The translations under genes were made by a program, and so were the position numbers. DNA of 64,000 bases from Eonycteris spelaea (Eukaryota > Chordata > Mammalia > Chiroptera > Pteropodidae), in NCBI GenBank assembly GCA_003508835.1, contig PUFA01000203.1:2820501-2884500 (forward strand), given 5' to 3'. Below, in pieces: positions 1-12,537 of the stretch; position 1 is the first letter of the stretch; every line of letters starts with the position of its first letter. The notes beneath the pieces are model-generated. The model made no database searches. It had not been told where the DNA came from and saw nothing but the letters and a program-made list of their open reading frames with translations.

Positions 1-3000
1 TTGGGGTCAGTCGTGAGGGCTATGGAGAAACTCCAGCATGACATGTCGCCCGAGAGGAAGCCACCTCCGTGGCAGAGACAGGGGAGCTGGCCGCAGGGGG
101 CAGGGGCGTCCCAGGGGGGTCCGTGGATCCAGGCGGAGCTGGGGCCAGCGCAAAGGCCCCCAGGTGGGGCTGGTCTCGCGGTGTCCGGGGGCGTCGCGTG
201 GCGGGAGCTCTGTGGGCAGGCAGCAGGCGGGGCACGCGGGGCTGCGGAGGGTCTGCTCTGGGGCGACTTGCCCCGCCTGCTGCTCAAGGAAGGTCGCCCT
301 GGGCGCCCTCAGGAGGCGGGCTGAGCCCCGACACCGCCCCGCCGCAGGCTGAGGCTCGGTCCTCCCCTCGCCGCGGGTCCTCCTCAGAGCCCAGAAGGCA
401 CGTTTTTATGCCGCAGCTTTGTTCTCAGTGTAGCCAGGAGCAAACCAACCGTTAGCAGGTGGCGGCGAGGCACCTTCCAAGGCCCGCGTTGGCCGTCCGC
501 GCTGCGCGCGCGCCAGGCCTTTCTGGAAAGTGCCTCGGTTTCACAAGCGCTTCGCGTCACACCTCGCGCTCCCGCCCGCGGTCCAGACGAGAGGGTCGCC
601 GACCGCGTGGCCTCTGCGGAAAGAATCTTCTCTCTCCTTCTCCCGGGCGGGAGCGCCACCTGGACTTTCCAATTCGGCCTTCGGCCAGGCTCCGGCGGCT
701 GTCCCCTGAGGGTGAGACGCGGCTGGTGGCTTTTGCCTTGCCCGGTTGGCGTGAAGTCGCATGTCCCGTTTCGTTTCCAGCCACCTCGCGCCTAAACAGG
801 GGACTCGCAGCAAAGGACACACGACGCGGGCCCAGGCCGCCGGCTCTGCCCCCACGCTCCGGCCCCGCGGAGCTGCTCGCTGCGGTGCCATCCCCGGTCC
901 CCGGCTGTGCGCGCGCTCGGCCGCCCCCCGGGGGGACCCTCTCCGTCCCCTGTAAGTGGTGCTCATTCTTCAGAGCCAGCTCATACGTCACCCCCTCCGG
1001 GAATTGGGGTTCGGACATATCTGTGTCTGCATCTCAGTGATTAGCAGGTGACCTGGGGTGCGTGACTTGTCCTCGCTGAACCTTGGTCTCCTGGTCCCCA
1101 AGGTGAGGTGGCTAATTGCGCTGACGTCACGGCCTCGCGGTGCCTGGAAGATGAGGTCATGCCTGTAAAGCCTTGGACGCGGTGACGGGCGGAAGGCCGA
1201 CGCTCACTAAGGGGTGACGGCTCTTGTTAGTAGCGTGACCTGTGCTTTGTCTTACGCCTCTGCTCACCCCGAATCCTTCAGGGCGCAAACTACCCTGTTC
1301 GTCACCATGTTCTAGGCGGTGTCTCACGTGGAGCCTGGACACAGCCCAACCGCCTTGGGGCGGGGGAAGCGGGGTCCTCCCGTCCGGTCCTGCACTTCTG
1401 CATCCCGACACTAGAGGGCAGCAAGAGACCGCGGACGCGTGGGGAGCCGGCCGGCCCGCCCGGATGCCCTTGCCCTTGGCCGGGCGGGCGGCGGGGCGCC
1501 AGGCTGCTGGAATTCTCCTTCCTTCGTGCCGGGACAATCTGCAAAACACCTGAGCCAAGAGCCCGGCGCTGAGGTCCTTTTGGGAACTCCCCCGCAGTTT
1601 GCTTCAGCTGACTGGTTTGGGGGTTCAATGGGTTCGCGAATGCAAAACGCTTCGAGCAAGGCGCCGCGCATAGGAAAGAAATCAGGCCTATCGTAATGGG
1701 CCACATGAGGGCAGCGAATCACAAGCATCGAGGAAAACGGAGGGCGCTCTGACACCCCGAAGCGCGCGCCGGAACCACTCCTCGGGCTCGCTGCGCCTTC
1801 GCCAAGAGCCAGACCCGTGCCAAGTGCTTCGCAAATATTGTTTCCTAACCAAACCAATGCCGAAGGCCAGGTCGGTGTTTCCGTCTGCGTTTTAACCAGT
1901 CGTGGACCGAAGGTTCGTGTCCCCCACCTTTGCCCCCCCCCCCATTTCTGTGTTGAGGTCTAAACCCCAGTGTGAGGAGGCGGGGCCTTTGGGAAGTGAG
2001 AAGGCGGAGCTCTCGTGAATGGGGGACCAGAGCCCCTACGCGAGAGCTCCCCCTCCCCACCTCCTCCAGGTGAGGACCCAGCAGAGAGTCTGCATCCAGG
2101 AGCCAGGAACAGGGAGCTCACCAGACTGTGAGAAGTAAATGTCCAAGCCTCTCGGTCTACGGTATTTTTGTTACAGCCTCCTAAACAGATTAAGAAAACC
2201 ACGAAGAATGGGATCAGAGATATTACGTAACTTGCCCATGGTCAGGGCTGCGTCTGCCTCTAACCTGCATTATTTTAATCTCTGCAGTGTGCCCCACCTG
2301 GTCAGGCTGTTTTGTTTGATCATCATCATCATCCTTGTTATTATCGACATTGTTGTCGCCTAGCAGATTGGTCTAGATGCTGGTTTCTCAGGGATAAGAT
2401 TGAGATGGTCGTTTCCTGTATGAGATATGGAGGTATCACAGTAATGACAACCCGGAGGACTTTAGAAAATGCTTAGCACAAAACAGTGACCTAAGCGCCA
2501 TGTCCCAGACCTCCTGGGGTGTGTGGTAAAGGCCACGCAATGAAAGAGGATTCAAGATTTAAAAGTTTCTACAGAAACGTGAAAGGCTGAAAATGAATGG
2601 CCTAAAAGTTAGCCCCGGGCACCTTTGGTCACACCCAGCTTAGCCACGCACCTGCTGGCCGACTTCCCTCTAGAAGAGGTTTGAAAAGTTCTGCACTGTT
2701 CTTTACATTTTTAAGTTGAAATCTACTTCTTTTGCTATGCGTTTAACTAGTTACAAGGGATACAATTTCTATATCGTATATATTGGTATTTTTCAATGAA
2801 ATGATTGTTTTTTGCTGTTTTGTGGGCATTTTAAACACATACAAAAGGGGACAGAAGAGTAGGATGAATCCCATGCATGTGGCCTGCCTTTAATGATTAT
2901 AAAATTATGGTCAGTCTTGCCTTATCTATATTTCCCCTCCAGTTTTTTTTTTTAGCAAATTCCAGACTTATGTCAATTCTCTGTAGCTATCTCTAAATCA

Positions 3001-5300
3001 AGGATCCTCCCAGCTGTAGCGTTAAACATTATCATACCTTAAAGATGCTAATGAAGCTTTATGTTATGAAATATCCAGCCAGCATCAGCATTTCCAGTTA
3101 CCTCATAAAGGCCCTTAATTTTCTAACAACCTGTTGAAACAGATCAACATAAGGCAGGCGCATTAGAACGTGACTCTATACCTACTACATTTATTTTAAT
3201 CTTCAGACCGTCTGTCCATTTTTTTGTCTCCTTGGGATTTTTTATTGACGAAACCACGTTATTTGTCATCCTGAGTTTTCCGCGGCCTGGATTCTGCGGG
3301 CCACGGCCTCGTGGTGGCACCTGATGCCCCCTGCGCTTCTGTTTGGTTTTCCCCCGTCTGTTCATACCGTGACACTTTTCCAAGTGACCGCCCTCACGCA
3401 ACTGGGTGGGTTCTACGTCTCCCTGGGGTGGATGTCCCATGGGAACGAGGGTAGGGGAGCCGGCTCTGGAGTCTCCCCTCAGCACAGCTCCGAGGCTGCT
3501 TTTACGCTCCTTCCGGAAGTTTCTTTGCTGGATCAGGCGAAGCTACCTACGCTCCATGCTCTTTGCCTGAAACCACGTTTTTCCCCTCCTTCACAGTCCC
3601 CGAGAAGCGCTGCGTTCGTGAACCACTTGCAAAAGAAGCCTCCTCTCAGGAAACGCTCCGGGAGTCGGGGGAGTCCGGATGACGACGACTCCTGCCAGCG
3701 TGGTTCTGGGAGCCGCCTCCGGGGTGGGGTTTGGAGTCGAGTCAGCTCGCTCACTCGCAGACACCGAGGACGTCAGAGCTTTGTAATTACCGTCTCTCCT
3801 GGCGCATGCGGGCGGATGCAGTGGGCAGCGCTGGCCTGGCTTGTGTGACGTCTTCGACATTTGAGATGGACGGAGGAAGCGATAGCCTTGAGGATGATGA
3901 ACTAGCTGATTGTCGCCGGATGCGATGGGTGCTTTACGCAGAAGATGGTAAGCGCGGGGCCGTCCAGTCGTTATCTTAAGACGTGACGTGGGAGTCGGAA
4001 GGCCCCCGCGGCGGTGTTTAAAGAGGTCGCACTGCCCAGCGGGCCCGAGACCTGACGGGGACCTTCACAGAGGCTACAGGGGCAGCATCCGCCCGTTTCT
4101 TGCACCAAGGGCGGGAACTCGTTCTCCCAGCCTGCAGAAGGGGGGCCGCTCTCCTTGCCTAGGAGATGTCGGTCCCCAGGTCCCCACGGGCCGAAGACGA
4201 CGACGAATCTTCAACCGAAGCAGATACCTCGTAAGACAACACTTGTCTCACTCAAGATCTGCCCTGCCTCCTCTCCTGGTCGTCGGTTCAAGGTCTCGGC
4301 AGAGCCAGCTGGGTGGGGAGGGGAGAACTAACCCCCCCGCCCCGCCAAGGACCTGCGGGTCGCAGTCCCCAGGTGGGTGTGCAGACGGGGGCGCCGTGAC
4401 CCAGGCGATGACACTTAAGGAAGAGAGACGGCAAGTGTCAGGTGCTGCTGGAGGCGGGGGGCGGGGGCGGGAGGGGCTGCTAAGTGCCATTTGGACCCAT
4501 GGCCGCGGGTGCCTGGGGCGGTCCCAGTAGCAACGTCCGTCCCTGACGTGTGCCCACGCTCTTGGTAAAACGGGTGGCTTGAGACCATCTGCCTGAGACG
4601 ATGTGGTTAGACAGTCAAACGCAGGGAGCCCCAGGAAAGAGGGAGCCCCAAGTCCTGAGGGACCGATGGCAGTGCAGGACACGGAAGTGTCGGGGAGGGC
4701 GTCAGGTGCAGTGCCTGGGACCCTATTTCTCCAGCCCACTCGGCAACTTGGCTTCCACGATTCCAGTGGGCCCGACCTTCACTTCCTTTCCTGACACTGT
4801 CACTTGCCCCATGAGAGGCCAGTCCTGGCAGCCTCTCCTCTCCCCGCCTTGCCGGTTCTGCTCCAAGTGCTACCCTCAAATCGTCCTTAACCCATGAGGC
4901 AGCCGCGAGGGCCCTCTGCAGAGAGAAAGCCCGGGAAGGGCCAGGACCCAGAGCCACCGTCTTCCCGCCCGCCCCCCCCCAGGCCGTGGGCCAGGTTTGG
5001 GCTGCGGGTGTGCGTGAGTCGGTGCTAAGATGGGTAGATCCTCTCCCTGCCCCCCCGCCAGAATGAGGGGCCCCACCTCGCGGCTGGCGAGGGTTGCTTC
5101 CAGGGGCCTGACGAACTTGTTTTGGTTTTCGTTGTGTTGGTTTGCTTCCTTTTTCAGAAGCTGTGGGATGTACTGGATGGAGCTGGGAGCAGACTAAAGA
5201 GGGGTGGAGAGGCGCGCCCCCCGTGGGAGCTGGCCCAGAGCGTCGCACACAGGTTTCTGAGTGGTGAGAGACGGGGGACAAAGGGAAAAAGAACACAGGA
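1..5300. other. Intergenic 3' flank of IVL, CpG-dense start
   Basis: No gene recognised. Positions 1-1050 and 3580-4260 are GC-rich with many CpG; 2560-3240 is AT-rich. A possible MIR sits near 2200-2370. Open frames here have no family resemblance. Confidence 0.5.
1040..1165 (-). mobile_element. MIR-like SINE remnant, CpG enriched
   Basis: GTGACTTGTCCTCGCTGAAC and CTTGGTCTCCTGGTCC fit the complement of MIR, with several extra CpG sites. Confidence 0.4.
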
Positions 5301-5318
5301 CCCCGGGACTTCCCAGAG

Positions 5319-5324
5319 TTTATT
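5319..5324 (-). terminator. IVL: IVL polyadenylation signal
   Basis: AATAAA on the minus strand, about 285 bases after the family-frame stop of involucrin. It is the only canonical hexamer seen in this 3' flank. Confidence 0.7.
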
Positions 5325-5607
5325 CGGTGTCATTGTGGCGCGTACAGATCCGGCCGTGACACGGGGGTGACTGCAGAAGGCCACGGGACCGTCCACGGGC
5401 AGAGGCCCTGGCCACCTGCGGCTGGAACTGGGCCCGTCAGGAGCGACTGCTGGGCAGCGATGCCCCTCCCCCTCCCCGACCCGGTCACAGAGACATGCGG
5501 AAGGTCAAGGTCAGGCAGGTCCACAGATGAGGCAGGCCGCCCAGGCTGGGGGCCTGAGGTGAGTGAGGCCACTGGCTCTCTCTTCACCCGTGGGACGCTG
5601 GAGGTGG

Positions 5608-6389
5608 CTACTTATGTCTGGGTGGCCACTGCACCTCCTGCTTCTGCTGCTGCTCTGCCGAGGGCACGACCGCTCCCTGAGGTGGCGGGACTGGGCGGGT
5701 CTCTTGGGCCCGGCCAGGAGCGAGGAGGAATGCAGGGGGCTCCAGCTGCCCCTCCTGCTGCTCTGGGGGCTCCAGCAGCTGCCACCCCTTCTCCTCCAGT
5801 TGCTCACCTCCCTTTGCCAGCTCTCCTCCAGCTGCTGCTCCAAGCTTTCTGCTTCCCGATGGTCGTCATGCTGCTGCTGCTGCTGCTCCAGGCGCTGTTC
5901 CAGGCGCTGTTCCAGGTGCTGTTCCAGGTGCACTTCCTGCTCCTGTAACTCTTGCTGCTGCTGCTCCAGGTGCTGTTCCAGGTGCACTTCCTGCTCCCGT
6001 GACTCTTGCTGCTGCTCCAGGTGCTGTTCCAGGTGCACTTCCTGTTCCTGTAACTCTTGCTGCTGCTGCTTCTGCTCCAGGCGCTGTTCCAGGTGCACTT
6101 CCTGCTCCCGTGACTCTTGCTGCTGCTGCCACTGTTCCAGACGCTGTTCCTGCCGCTGGGGCTCAGCGTCTTGCTCTGGCAGCCCCTTCACGGGAGTTGT
6201 GTGTTTCTCCCTGTGCACCAAGGGGACCTCCCCTGGGAGCTCGGAGGGCACCTTCTGGCATGCGCCAGGCAGCGGAGTTGGCTGCCTCGCCTGCTCCTGC
6301 TGCGTGTTGGCGGGAGGGGAAGCCAGCTTGAGGGGCTGCTGACTGAGGGCGGGGGGCAGGGTCACTGGCAGAGTGGTCTGCTCGGACAT
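5608..6389 (-). CDS. IVL: Involucrin, short repeat domain, one frameshift
   Basis: Involucrin is a glutamine/glutamate-rich transglutaminase substrate that forms the first scaffold of the cornified envelope under the keratinocyte plasma membrane. The start MSEQTTLPVTLPPALSQQP opens the conserved involucrin head (residues about 1-70). A Q/E repeat region follows (about 75-185) with four EVHLEQ units, much shorter than the human repeat domain. Near position 5822 (residue about 189) the frame shifts by one base: the head frame runs on with an arginine/serine-rich tail to a stop at 5511. The -1 frame instead gives the family C-terminus ending QEVQWPPRHK and a TAG at 5608-5610, so I end the gene there. 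About 260 residues result if the base is restored. All coding sequence lies in exon 2; the acceptor TTTTTCAG ends at 6413. The shift is probably a sequencing error, but a real truncation is not excluded. Confidence 0.93.
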
Positions 6390-6412
6390 CTTGGAAGCTG
6401 CTTCAGGTCAAC

Positions 6413-7125
6413 CTGAAAAACAGGAGTGGCCGGAGGTTGGCTGAACAAAGGAAGCAGACGAATCCCAGTGAGTCTGCCGCAGCACCTGGTTTCTCTGCAC
6501 CCCCTCTTCCCTGGAGCGGGGTACTCCTCCACAGCTGGCATTCTCCAGAAGCAGAGAGCGAGGCTAGGAGTGGGGAGGGTCTGGGAGAAGCCCTCTGGGA
6601 GCCTCCTGCTCTGTCTCCTCCTGTCTCCGTCCTCATCCTGACATCTGCTGACCAGGGAGGAGAGAAGGTCCTGGGAAGGGAACGGTCTCCCGAGTCCCGC
6701 AGGCCAACGCCCACGCCAGAGAGGACCTGACAGGCCATGGCATGAGCCCGGGACGGGACTCACACAGCATGTGCTTGGCTTAAGTCTCCCCCCGGAATGC
6801 TGTGTGCTCCTGGGCAAGGCACTCAGCCCCTCTGGGCCTCAGCTCAGGGCGAGGGCCGCAGGGGGGTGCGGGCTCCCGAGAGTAGGGCTGGCTCTTTCAC
6901 GGCTCCGCTTCTGAGGTGCGTCTTGCTGGGCCTGCTCTCTGCCTGGGCGTCCCCCACGCAGACAGCTTTCCCGTTCTGCAGTCCCCCCCCACCCCCCACC
7001 CCCCACCCCCGTTTGGCACACAGCCAAGAGTTACAGCCTTTCTGCGAACACCCTGCCCCCGTAAAGGAGGAAAATCACGTCAACCCAAGTTTAGGAAAGA
7101 AACTGGCCCAAATTCTCCTGCACCC

Positions 7126-7180
<55 letters not shown>

Positions 7181-7400
7181 TCCAAAATCTGGCCCCAAGA
7201 AAAGACAGGACAGGAGGGCATTGCCATCTGTCCTGTTTCCTTGCACCTGGTGACCTGAGGCCTCCTGGGACGGGGACTACAGCTGCATCCGGCCCATGAG
7301 TGACCCCTGCGCCCGCCCTGAATGGCCACGCCGGCTACGTGCTGGCCTGCGGAGGCCCCTGGTCCCAGCCCTGCTGCCGCCGCCACCAGCTGACACTCAC
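6413..7400 (-). other. IVL: IVL intron 1
   Basis: Bounded by donor GTGAGTG and acceptor TTTTTCAG on the minus strand. It holds a (TC)n/(AC)n compound microsatellite at 7129-7180 and a diverged MIR-like piece near 6795-6850. No coding sequence was recognised. Confidence 0.7.
7129..7180. repeat. (TC)n(AC)n microsatellite
   Basis: About 15 TC units run directly into about 11 AC units within the involucrin intron. Confidence 0.95.
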
Positions 7401-7563
7401 CAGGCTCAGGACAAGGGCGGCCGCAGAGGCTTCCAGGGCAGTACTGAGCTGAGCGGGGCCGGGGCTCCCTTTATACCATCCCCGTGGCCACTTTCCTGGG
7501 AACGAGGAGATGGACTGGTTCCCCCACTCCAGTGTCAACTTCCTCCCGCCCCTCCCCGACTCA
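7401..7563 (-). promoter_or_regulatory. IVL: IVL promoter and non-coding exon 1
   Basis: On the minus strand a TATA box (TATAAAGG, 7468-7475) lies about 30 bases before the likely start of a short non-coding exon. That exon ends at 7401 with donor GTGAGTG (7394-7400). The intron to the exon 2 acceptor near 6413 is about 1 kb, as in the usual two-exon IVL gene. At 7557-7563 the minus strand reads TGAGTCG, one base from an AP-1 site, next to a GC box (GGGGCGGGAGG). The expected human proximal AP-1/Sp1 pair sits at about this distance. The transcription start is inferred from the TATA spacing. Confidence 0.75.
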
Positions 7564-7734
7564 TCACAGGCACCTGAGGCAGAAAACCCTGGGGCCCCTT
7601 TTCACAGAGACACTCAGCTCCGGCCTGGCCAGAGGGGCCTGGGCCACGCCTGCCCGCCTTGCACCCTAGCCCGGTGAGGGAGGCACCTCGGAAACTGGCT
7701 CCCTTTCCCGATCGTTTTGTGGGCTCGGCCAAGC

Positions 7735-7840
7735 ATCCCCGAATCTCGGTTTCTCCACCTGTAACATGGGCTTGTCCCCGTCATCAGGCTGACAGACTCA
7801 CTTCCAAGGGCGTGAAATGATGTCCAGGATGTCCCCTGCC
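7735..7840 (-). mobile_element. MIR-like SINE remnant upstream of IVL
   Basis: AATCTCGGTTTCTCCACCTG followed by TAACATGGGC is the complement of the MIR segment GATGGGGAAACTGAGGC. Confidence 0.5.
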
Positions 7841-8284
7841 GGAGCGAAGACTGGCTTCTCGCGAGGCCGGGGGGTGGCGGGGGCTTCTCGGGCCGACCCG
7901 TTAGCGCACTGCCCTCAGCACCGACCTGGAGCTCCATCCTGCGAGGAAGTGGCCTCCGTCCAGAGCCAGAGAGGACGCGCGTCCCAGCAGGGACGAACGG
8001 AAGGCTCGCGGGGGCTCCTGCTGTGTGCCGGGCCCACGCCCCGGCTGTGGTGGCTGAAGTGCCCAAGAATCAAAACGCACAGCAAGGCCGGGCACGCGGC
8101 CGGTGAGGACGCTGCGGACAACAGCGAGGACCGCGCTTCACGGCGCCAAGGCAACCGCTCTGTGCGTTGTTTTCGGAGACGCGCGGAGGGGGCAGGACGG
8201 ATCCTTTTCCTACACGAGCTGGAGCAGCCTTCAGAGCGGGCCCCGGCCTGGACCCCGTGCGGTCTGCCCGATGCGCCCCGTTTG

Positions 8285-8308
8285 CCCCCCCCCCCCCCCC
8301 CCCCCCCC
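8285..8308. repeat. Poly-C run (24 C)
   Basis: An uninterrupted run of 24 C, far longer than any other homopolymer in the window. Confidence 0.95.
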
Positions 8309-9589
8309 GTCTCCCTCTGCCCTGCCCTGCTCGGCCTGTGGGGTGGCGGGCCCCCCACCCTCCGGAGTCCCCAGGGCTCTGCTCTCGGTGCAGGGGGCGG
8401 TGGAGCGGGGGCTTTGGGGGGCATCACCAGCAGTGCCGAAAGGGGCGCAGTGCCCCCTCCCCACGCGGCAGAGTGTCCCAACCCCCACCGCACTGGTTAA
8501 GAAATTACACTCATGGCGTTGAATCATGACTTGCTTTTCTTTTTAATGATGGGTTTATAGCTTATTCCACGGACACTATGGGTTTAAACCCTCTTCTTTA
8601 TAACCTGGTCAGAAAAGAACTATTAGGACAAGGTGAAGACCAAGAGCCATCTGGGGCTAATTTTGAGAAGTGTCCTGACTCCTCGCGGGTTTTCTGAAAG
8701 ACACCGTCCTCACAGCCCCTGATAGCCATGTCTGCGCTGTTAGCTCAGCTCCTGCGGCCCAGTCTGGAGGGGCAGATGGAGGGACACTGGCTCTGGAGGC
8801 CTCGGCTCTCCCCTGGCGCTCCCTGCTCCCTAAGCCCCCCCAGGACCTCGGTCTGCTGTATTATGGGGCAGAGAAAGCCCTCTTCCACCCCACTTCTGTG
8901 TGCGCCACCAGATAAGCATCCTCGCCTGGGCACCCGTGACCTTGAGCTCTGCTGCCCACCTCACATGGCAGGAATTCACCTCTCCCCAGCCCGTGACAGT
9001 CAGGCCCAAGGTGATAGACCCTGCTCGAGGGAGTCACACCGGTCACACGGGTTTCCACATCTACCTTCTGCCCTCTGATTCACAGCATAATGAAAGCGTT
9101 GGGGGGAAGAGTGTGTGGGAGTCTTTGGCCACTGGGCAAAGTTGGGGTACATGGAGGAGGGAGGAGTGTGGAGCCCCAGCATTTGAGGGTATCAGAGGCC
9201 TCACGCTCTGCCTCAGGTGGCCCCACTTGGGGCCAGACTGGCATGTACATAGGGGACATCCTCTTAGCGTCTGTGTGGGTGACCTCACAGGCCTGGGGGA
9301 CAGTTCATGGTGAGTGCAGACAACTGTCCAGCCCTGCCCAGCATGGGGATGAGCTCACATCCTGTGACAGCTGCAGAGGCCTTGACCTTGGTCTTGCCCG
9401 GCCCAAGGAGCCCCTGGATGTTTCTCCCCTGCTCAGTCTGGCTCCTGTTTCCATCAGTTTTCATCAGTCTCCTGAAAGACCTAGTTTTTTTGTTTCATTG
9501 ATTTTCTACGTTTTTTGTTTCTTATTTCGTTGATGTCTGATCTGAAAATTGGGGAAGGGACCATTTCTTATTTTCTAAGGACAGTGTTA

Positions 9590-11880
9590 CTTTTCTACCA
9601 AACCCAGACGAAGAAAAGAAAACTATAGACTAGTACCTCTAACATGGAGATAAACTTTTTAACAAAATTTTAGCAAATCAAAATTAAGAACATGTGAAAA
9701 GGATTAGGGAACTTGATCCAAATAAGGTTTATCTCAGGAGGTAGGTTTAACATTCACAAATCAATAAAGTCTACCGTATCAACAGATTGAAAAAGAAAAA
9801 CCATACGATCATCTCAATATAACTGATGATGGACAGAGAAAATCCTATGGAATTTACATGAAGATATTAAAACTAATAAGCAGTAGATCAGATCAATAAA
9901 CAAAAATTATTATATTTTTATATACTTCAATGAATAATCAAACTGAAATAAAATACCATTTACAATATGATCAAAGCATATGAAATACTCAGGTAAAATA
10001 TGCAAAACTTGGTCACGGAAAGCTATAAAGCTTAAAAGAAATTAAACACAACCTAAGTAAGTGGAGAAATAGTCCATGTTTATGAATCGAAAGACTCGAT
10101 ATCGTTAAAATGTTCATCCCTTTCCAGCTGAATCTGTAGATTTGATTCCATCCTAGTCAGAATCTCACCAGGCATTTTTTTGGGGGTAGAAACAGATGAG
10201 TTTATTCCAAAATTCATATGGAATCGCAAAGGAACTAGGGCAGCTAAAGCAGCTTTGAAGAACAAAATCAGGGGACTTAATGTTATATGACTTGAAGACT
10301 CACAAAGCTACAGTGCATAGGACAAGAGCAACAGGATAGGGAAACAGATCCATGTAACAAAATGAGAATGAAGAGGTAAGTGCAACAAGGTGGCAAAACG
10401 CAAAAGCAACTCAGCAGAGAAAGGATAGTCTGGAACCACTGGATATCCACACGCTCCCTCCCCCCCCCCTGCCCCGGCACATAACCCTTTGTCCATACCT
10501 TTCCCCATATACAAAAATTTACTGACGGAAGAAAACAGAGCAGAAAATCGTTGTGTCCTAAGATTAGGCACAGATGTCTTAGCAATGAAACCAAAAACAA
10601 GTCTGATAAAAGAAAAAGAAAATCGATTACAGACATCTCCTTCTTTCCAAAAGTGGAGGGATGTGAATTTCCAGGCAGCCATTTTGGTTTATGAAAAGTT
10701 CATGGGAAGACCCTCCTTTCAGATAATGGTAGAAGACTAGAATTGGATTTTACCAAAATGAAGAACTCTCCCTCTTTGAAAGAATGAAAAGATAAGCCAC
10801 AGACTGGAGAAATATACACAAATCACTTACCTGATAAAGGCCTCATATCAAGAACACGTAATGCGTATGTATGTAAAAACCCTCAGAAGCCAGTCTAAGG
10901 AGCAGAACAGCTCAGCAAAATAATGGGGGAAATATTTGGACAGAAATTCAGGGAAGGAGGTCTGGAGACAGGTGAGAGCACAGAAGGAGGCTCCATTATC
11001 ATGAGCCATTAAGGAATGCAAATTAAAGTGTCAATGAGATAACACTAAGGTACTTTTCTAGACATAGAAAAACTGAGCTTAGGAAACACTGGCAAAGACG
11101 CGCACCAACTTGAATTCTCACGCGCTTCCGGTGGGGAGGGGAAGTGGCACCCCCATTTTGGAAAAGAGTTGGGCGCTTTCCGAGAAAGTCTGGCATACAG
11201 CGGTCGCACAACACGATCATTCTCCTCCGAGGTCTTTTGCCCAAGAGAAAGAAAAGCGCACGTCCATCCAGAGACTCGCCGCGGGAGCTCAGAGCAGCGT
11301 GATCTGTCATAGCCCCAACCTGGAACCTGCCCAGATGTCCCTCAGTGGATTCATGGAGCCCAAAAGGTTGCCCGCCCACGCGATGGCGGCATGCACTGTC
11401 CGGCAGTGAGAAAGGACGCAGAGCGGGCGCGGGCAGCGACCTGTGGGAACCTCCTCCCCGCCTGTTGCCGAGCGGATGAAGCCGGGAATGAGAGAATACG
11501 CATTTTGCACTTACACAAATTCTTGGAACTGCCAACTAATTTACAAGGGCCAAAGGTGGGTGCATTGTTTCCTCGGGACTGGCAGGCGGGGAGGATCACG
11601 AGGGAGGAAACAAGAGCGCTGGAAAAATCCTGGAGGTGCCTGTCGGCTACACGCCAAGGCAGCGTGAAAACTGAAGTTCACAGGAACGGCGAATGGGCCG
11701 ATTCTCTGTCCCACCTGGATCGATGGACGTGTGTTTTGGGGACACTTTTTGGCGTGGGGGGCTTCTTTGGAGGGAAACGGGGGCCTGGTGACAGAGAAGT
11801 TTGCGGAGGACTGTGTCTCGTGTCGGACCCCATGTTGCGCACTCTGAAAGAATTACCGCATTTATTCTCATAAAAAGCCA
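9590..11880 (+). mobile_element. Old L1 (ORF2 3' part and 3' end)
   Basis: Recognisable L1 ORF2 text in order: AAACTATAGACTAGTACC-type, TCATATGGAATCGCAAAGG, then the GAAATGCAAATTAAA-type motif near 11015. From 11,060 on come matches to the L1 3' region (CCAAGAGAAAGAAAAG, CCCAGATGTCCCTCA). There are many stops and no intact reading frame. The last 700 bases are strikingly G+C and CpG rich for L1. Confidence 0.8.
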
Positions 11881-12363
11881 CGGCGATAACTGTCATCACC
11901 CTCGTCCAACCGACGAGCCTGGGAGACAGGACGACCGACCGCTCAGGGTCGGAGCGGCGCTGCTGTCACAGCCCTCGACGCCCGCGCCAGCCCCGAGCTG
12001 TGCGGGGTTCGCTGGAGGCCTCCCTCTGGGGTGGGGTGGGGGACCCCTCCTGGGGACCTGCTCTTGCTCATTCTGGTCTCAAACGTGGCCCCCGGGGACG
12101 CGGGGGCACTGGAATCCTAGCTCTTAGGGTGACCGGAGGCGCTTCTGTGTGGCGGGACTTCGTTTCGAAATCAGGGTGACTCTGGCTCTCTGGGGCTCTG
12201 TGCTCCTGGGCTTCAGGCTCCCCCGGCCCCGCCGCCCTGCACCACCCACCCTGCGCATTTCCTGGCATGAGGTCAGACAGGTGAGCCGGGTTCACAGGTG
12301 AGACAGTTTCACAGGGTTTCACGAGCGAAGGAGCACAGGGAGACGAGTTCTTTCTATTGCTCT

Positions 12364-12369
12364 TTTATT
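12364..12369 (-). terminator. SMCP: SMCP polyadenylation signal
   Basis: AATAAA on the minus strand about 170 bases beyond the family-frame SMCP stop. Confidence 0.65.
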
Positions 12370-12537
12370 TTTGCGCTATCGAACGTCAGGACCACTAGGA
12401 GAGATGGTTGCTGCCTCGGCCAGCCTTCCATTTCCAGCTGGGGGCCTCCAGAGGGTGGGGGGCTCTGAAGGGCCTCCGGGCGGCAGGAACTGGGGGTCAG
12501 TGAGAAGCTGTTCTTCCAGAAGGTGGTCGTGGCCCAT

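Larger units (their letters stand above)
7564..9590. other. Intergenic upstream of IVL
   Basis: GC-rich to about 8500 with a 24-base poly-C run. It is the expected place for distal IVL control elements, but I could not pick out a clear AP-1 cluster. No gene seen. Confidence 0.45.

Noticed and set aside
3324..3979. Possible gene at 3.3-4.0 kb (174- and 82-codon frames)
   Set aside because: No splice-consistent structure, no family similarity, and overlapping frames on both strands.
5563..6342. 259-codon plus-strand frame rich in Cys and Ser over IVL
   Set aside because: Produced by the complement of the involucrin CAG/GAG repeats.
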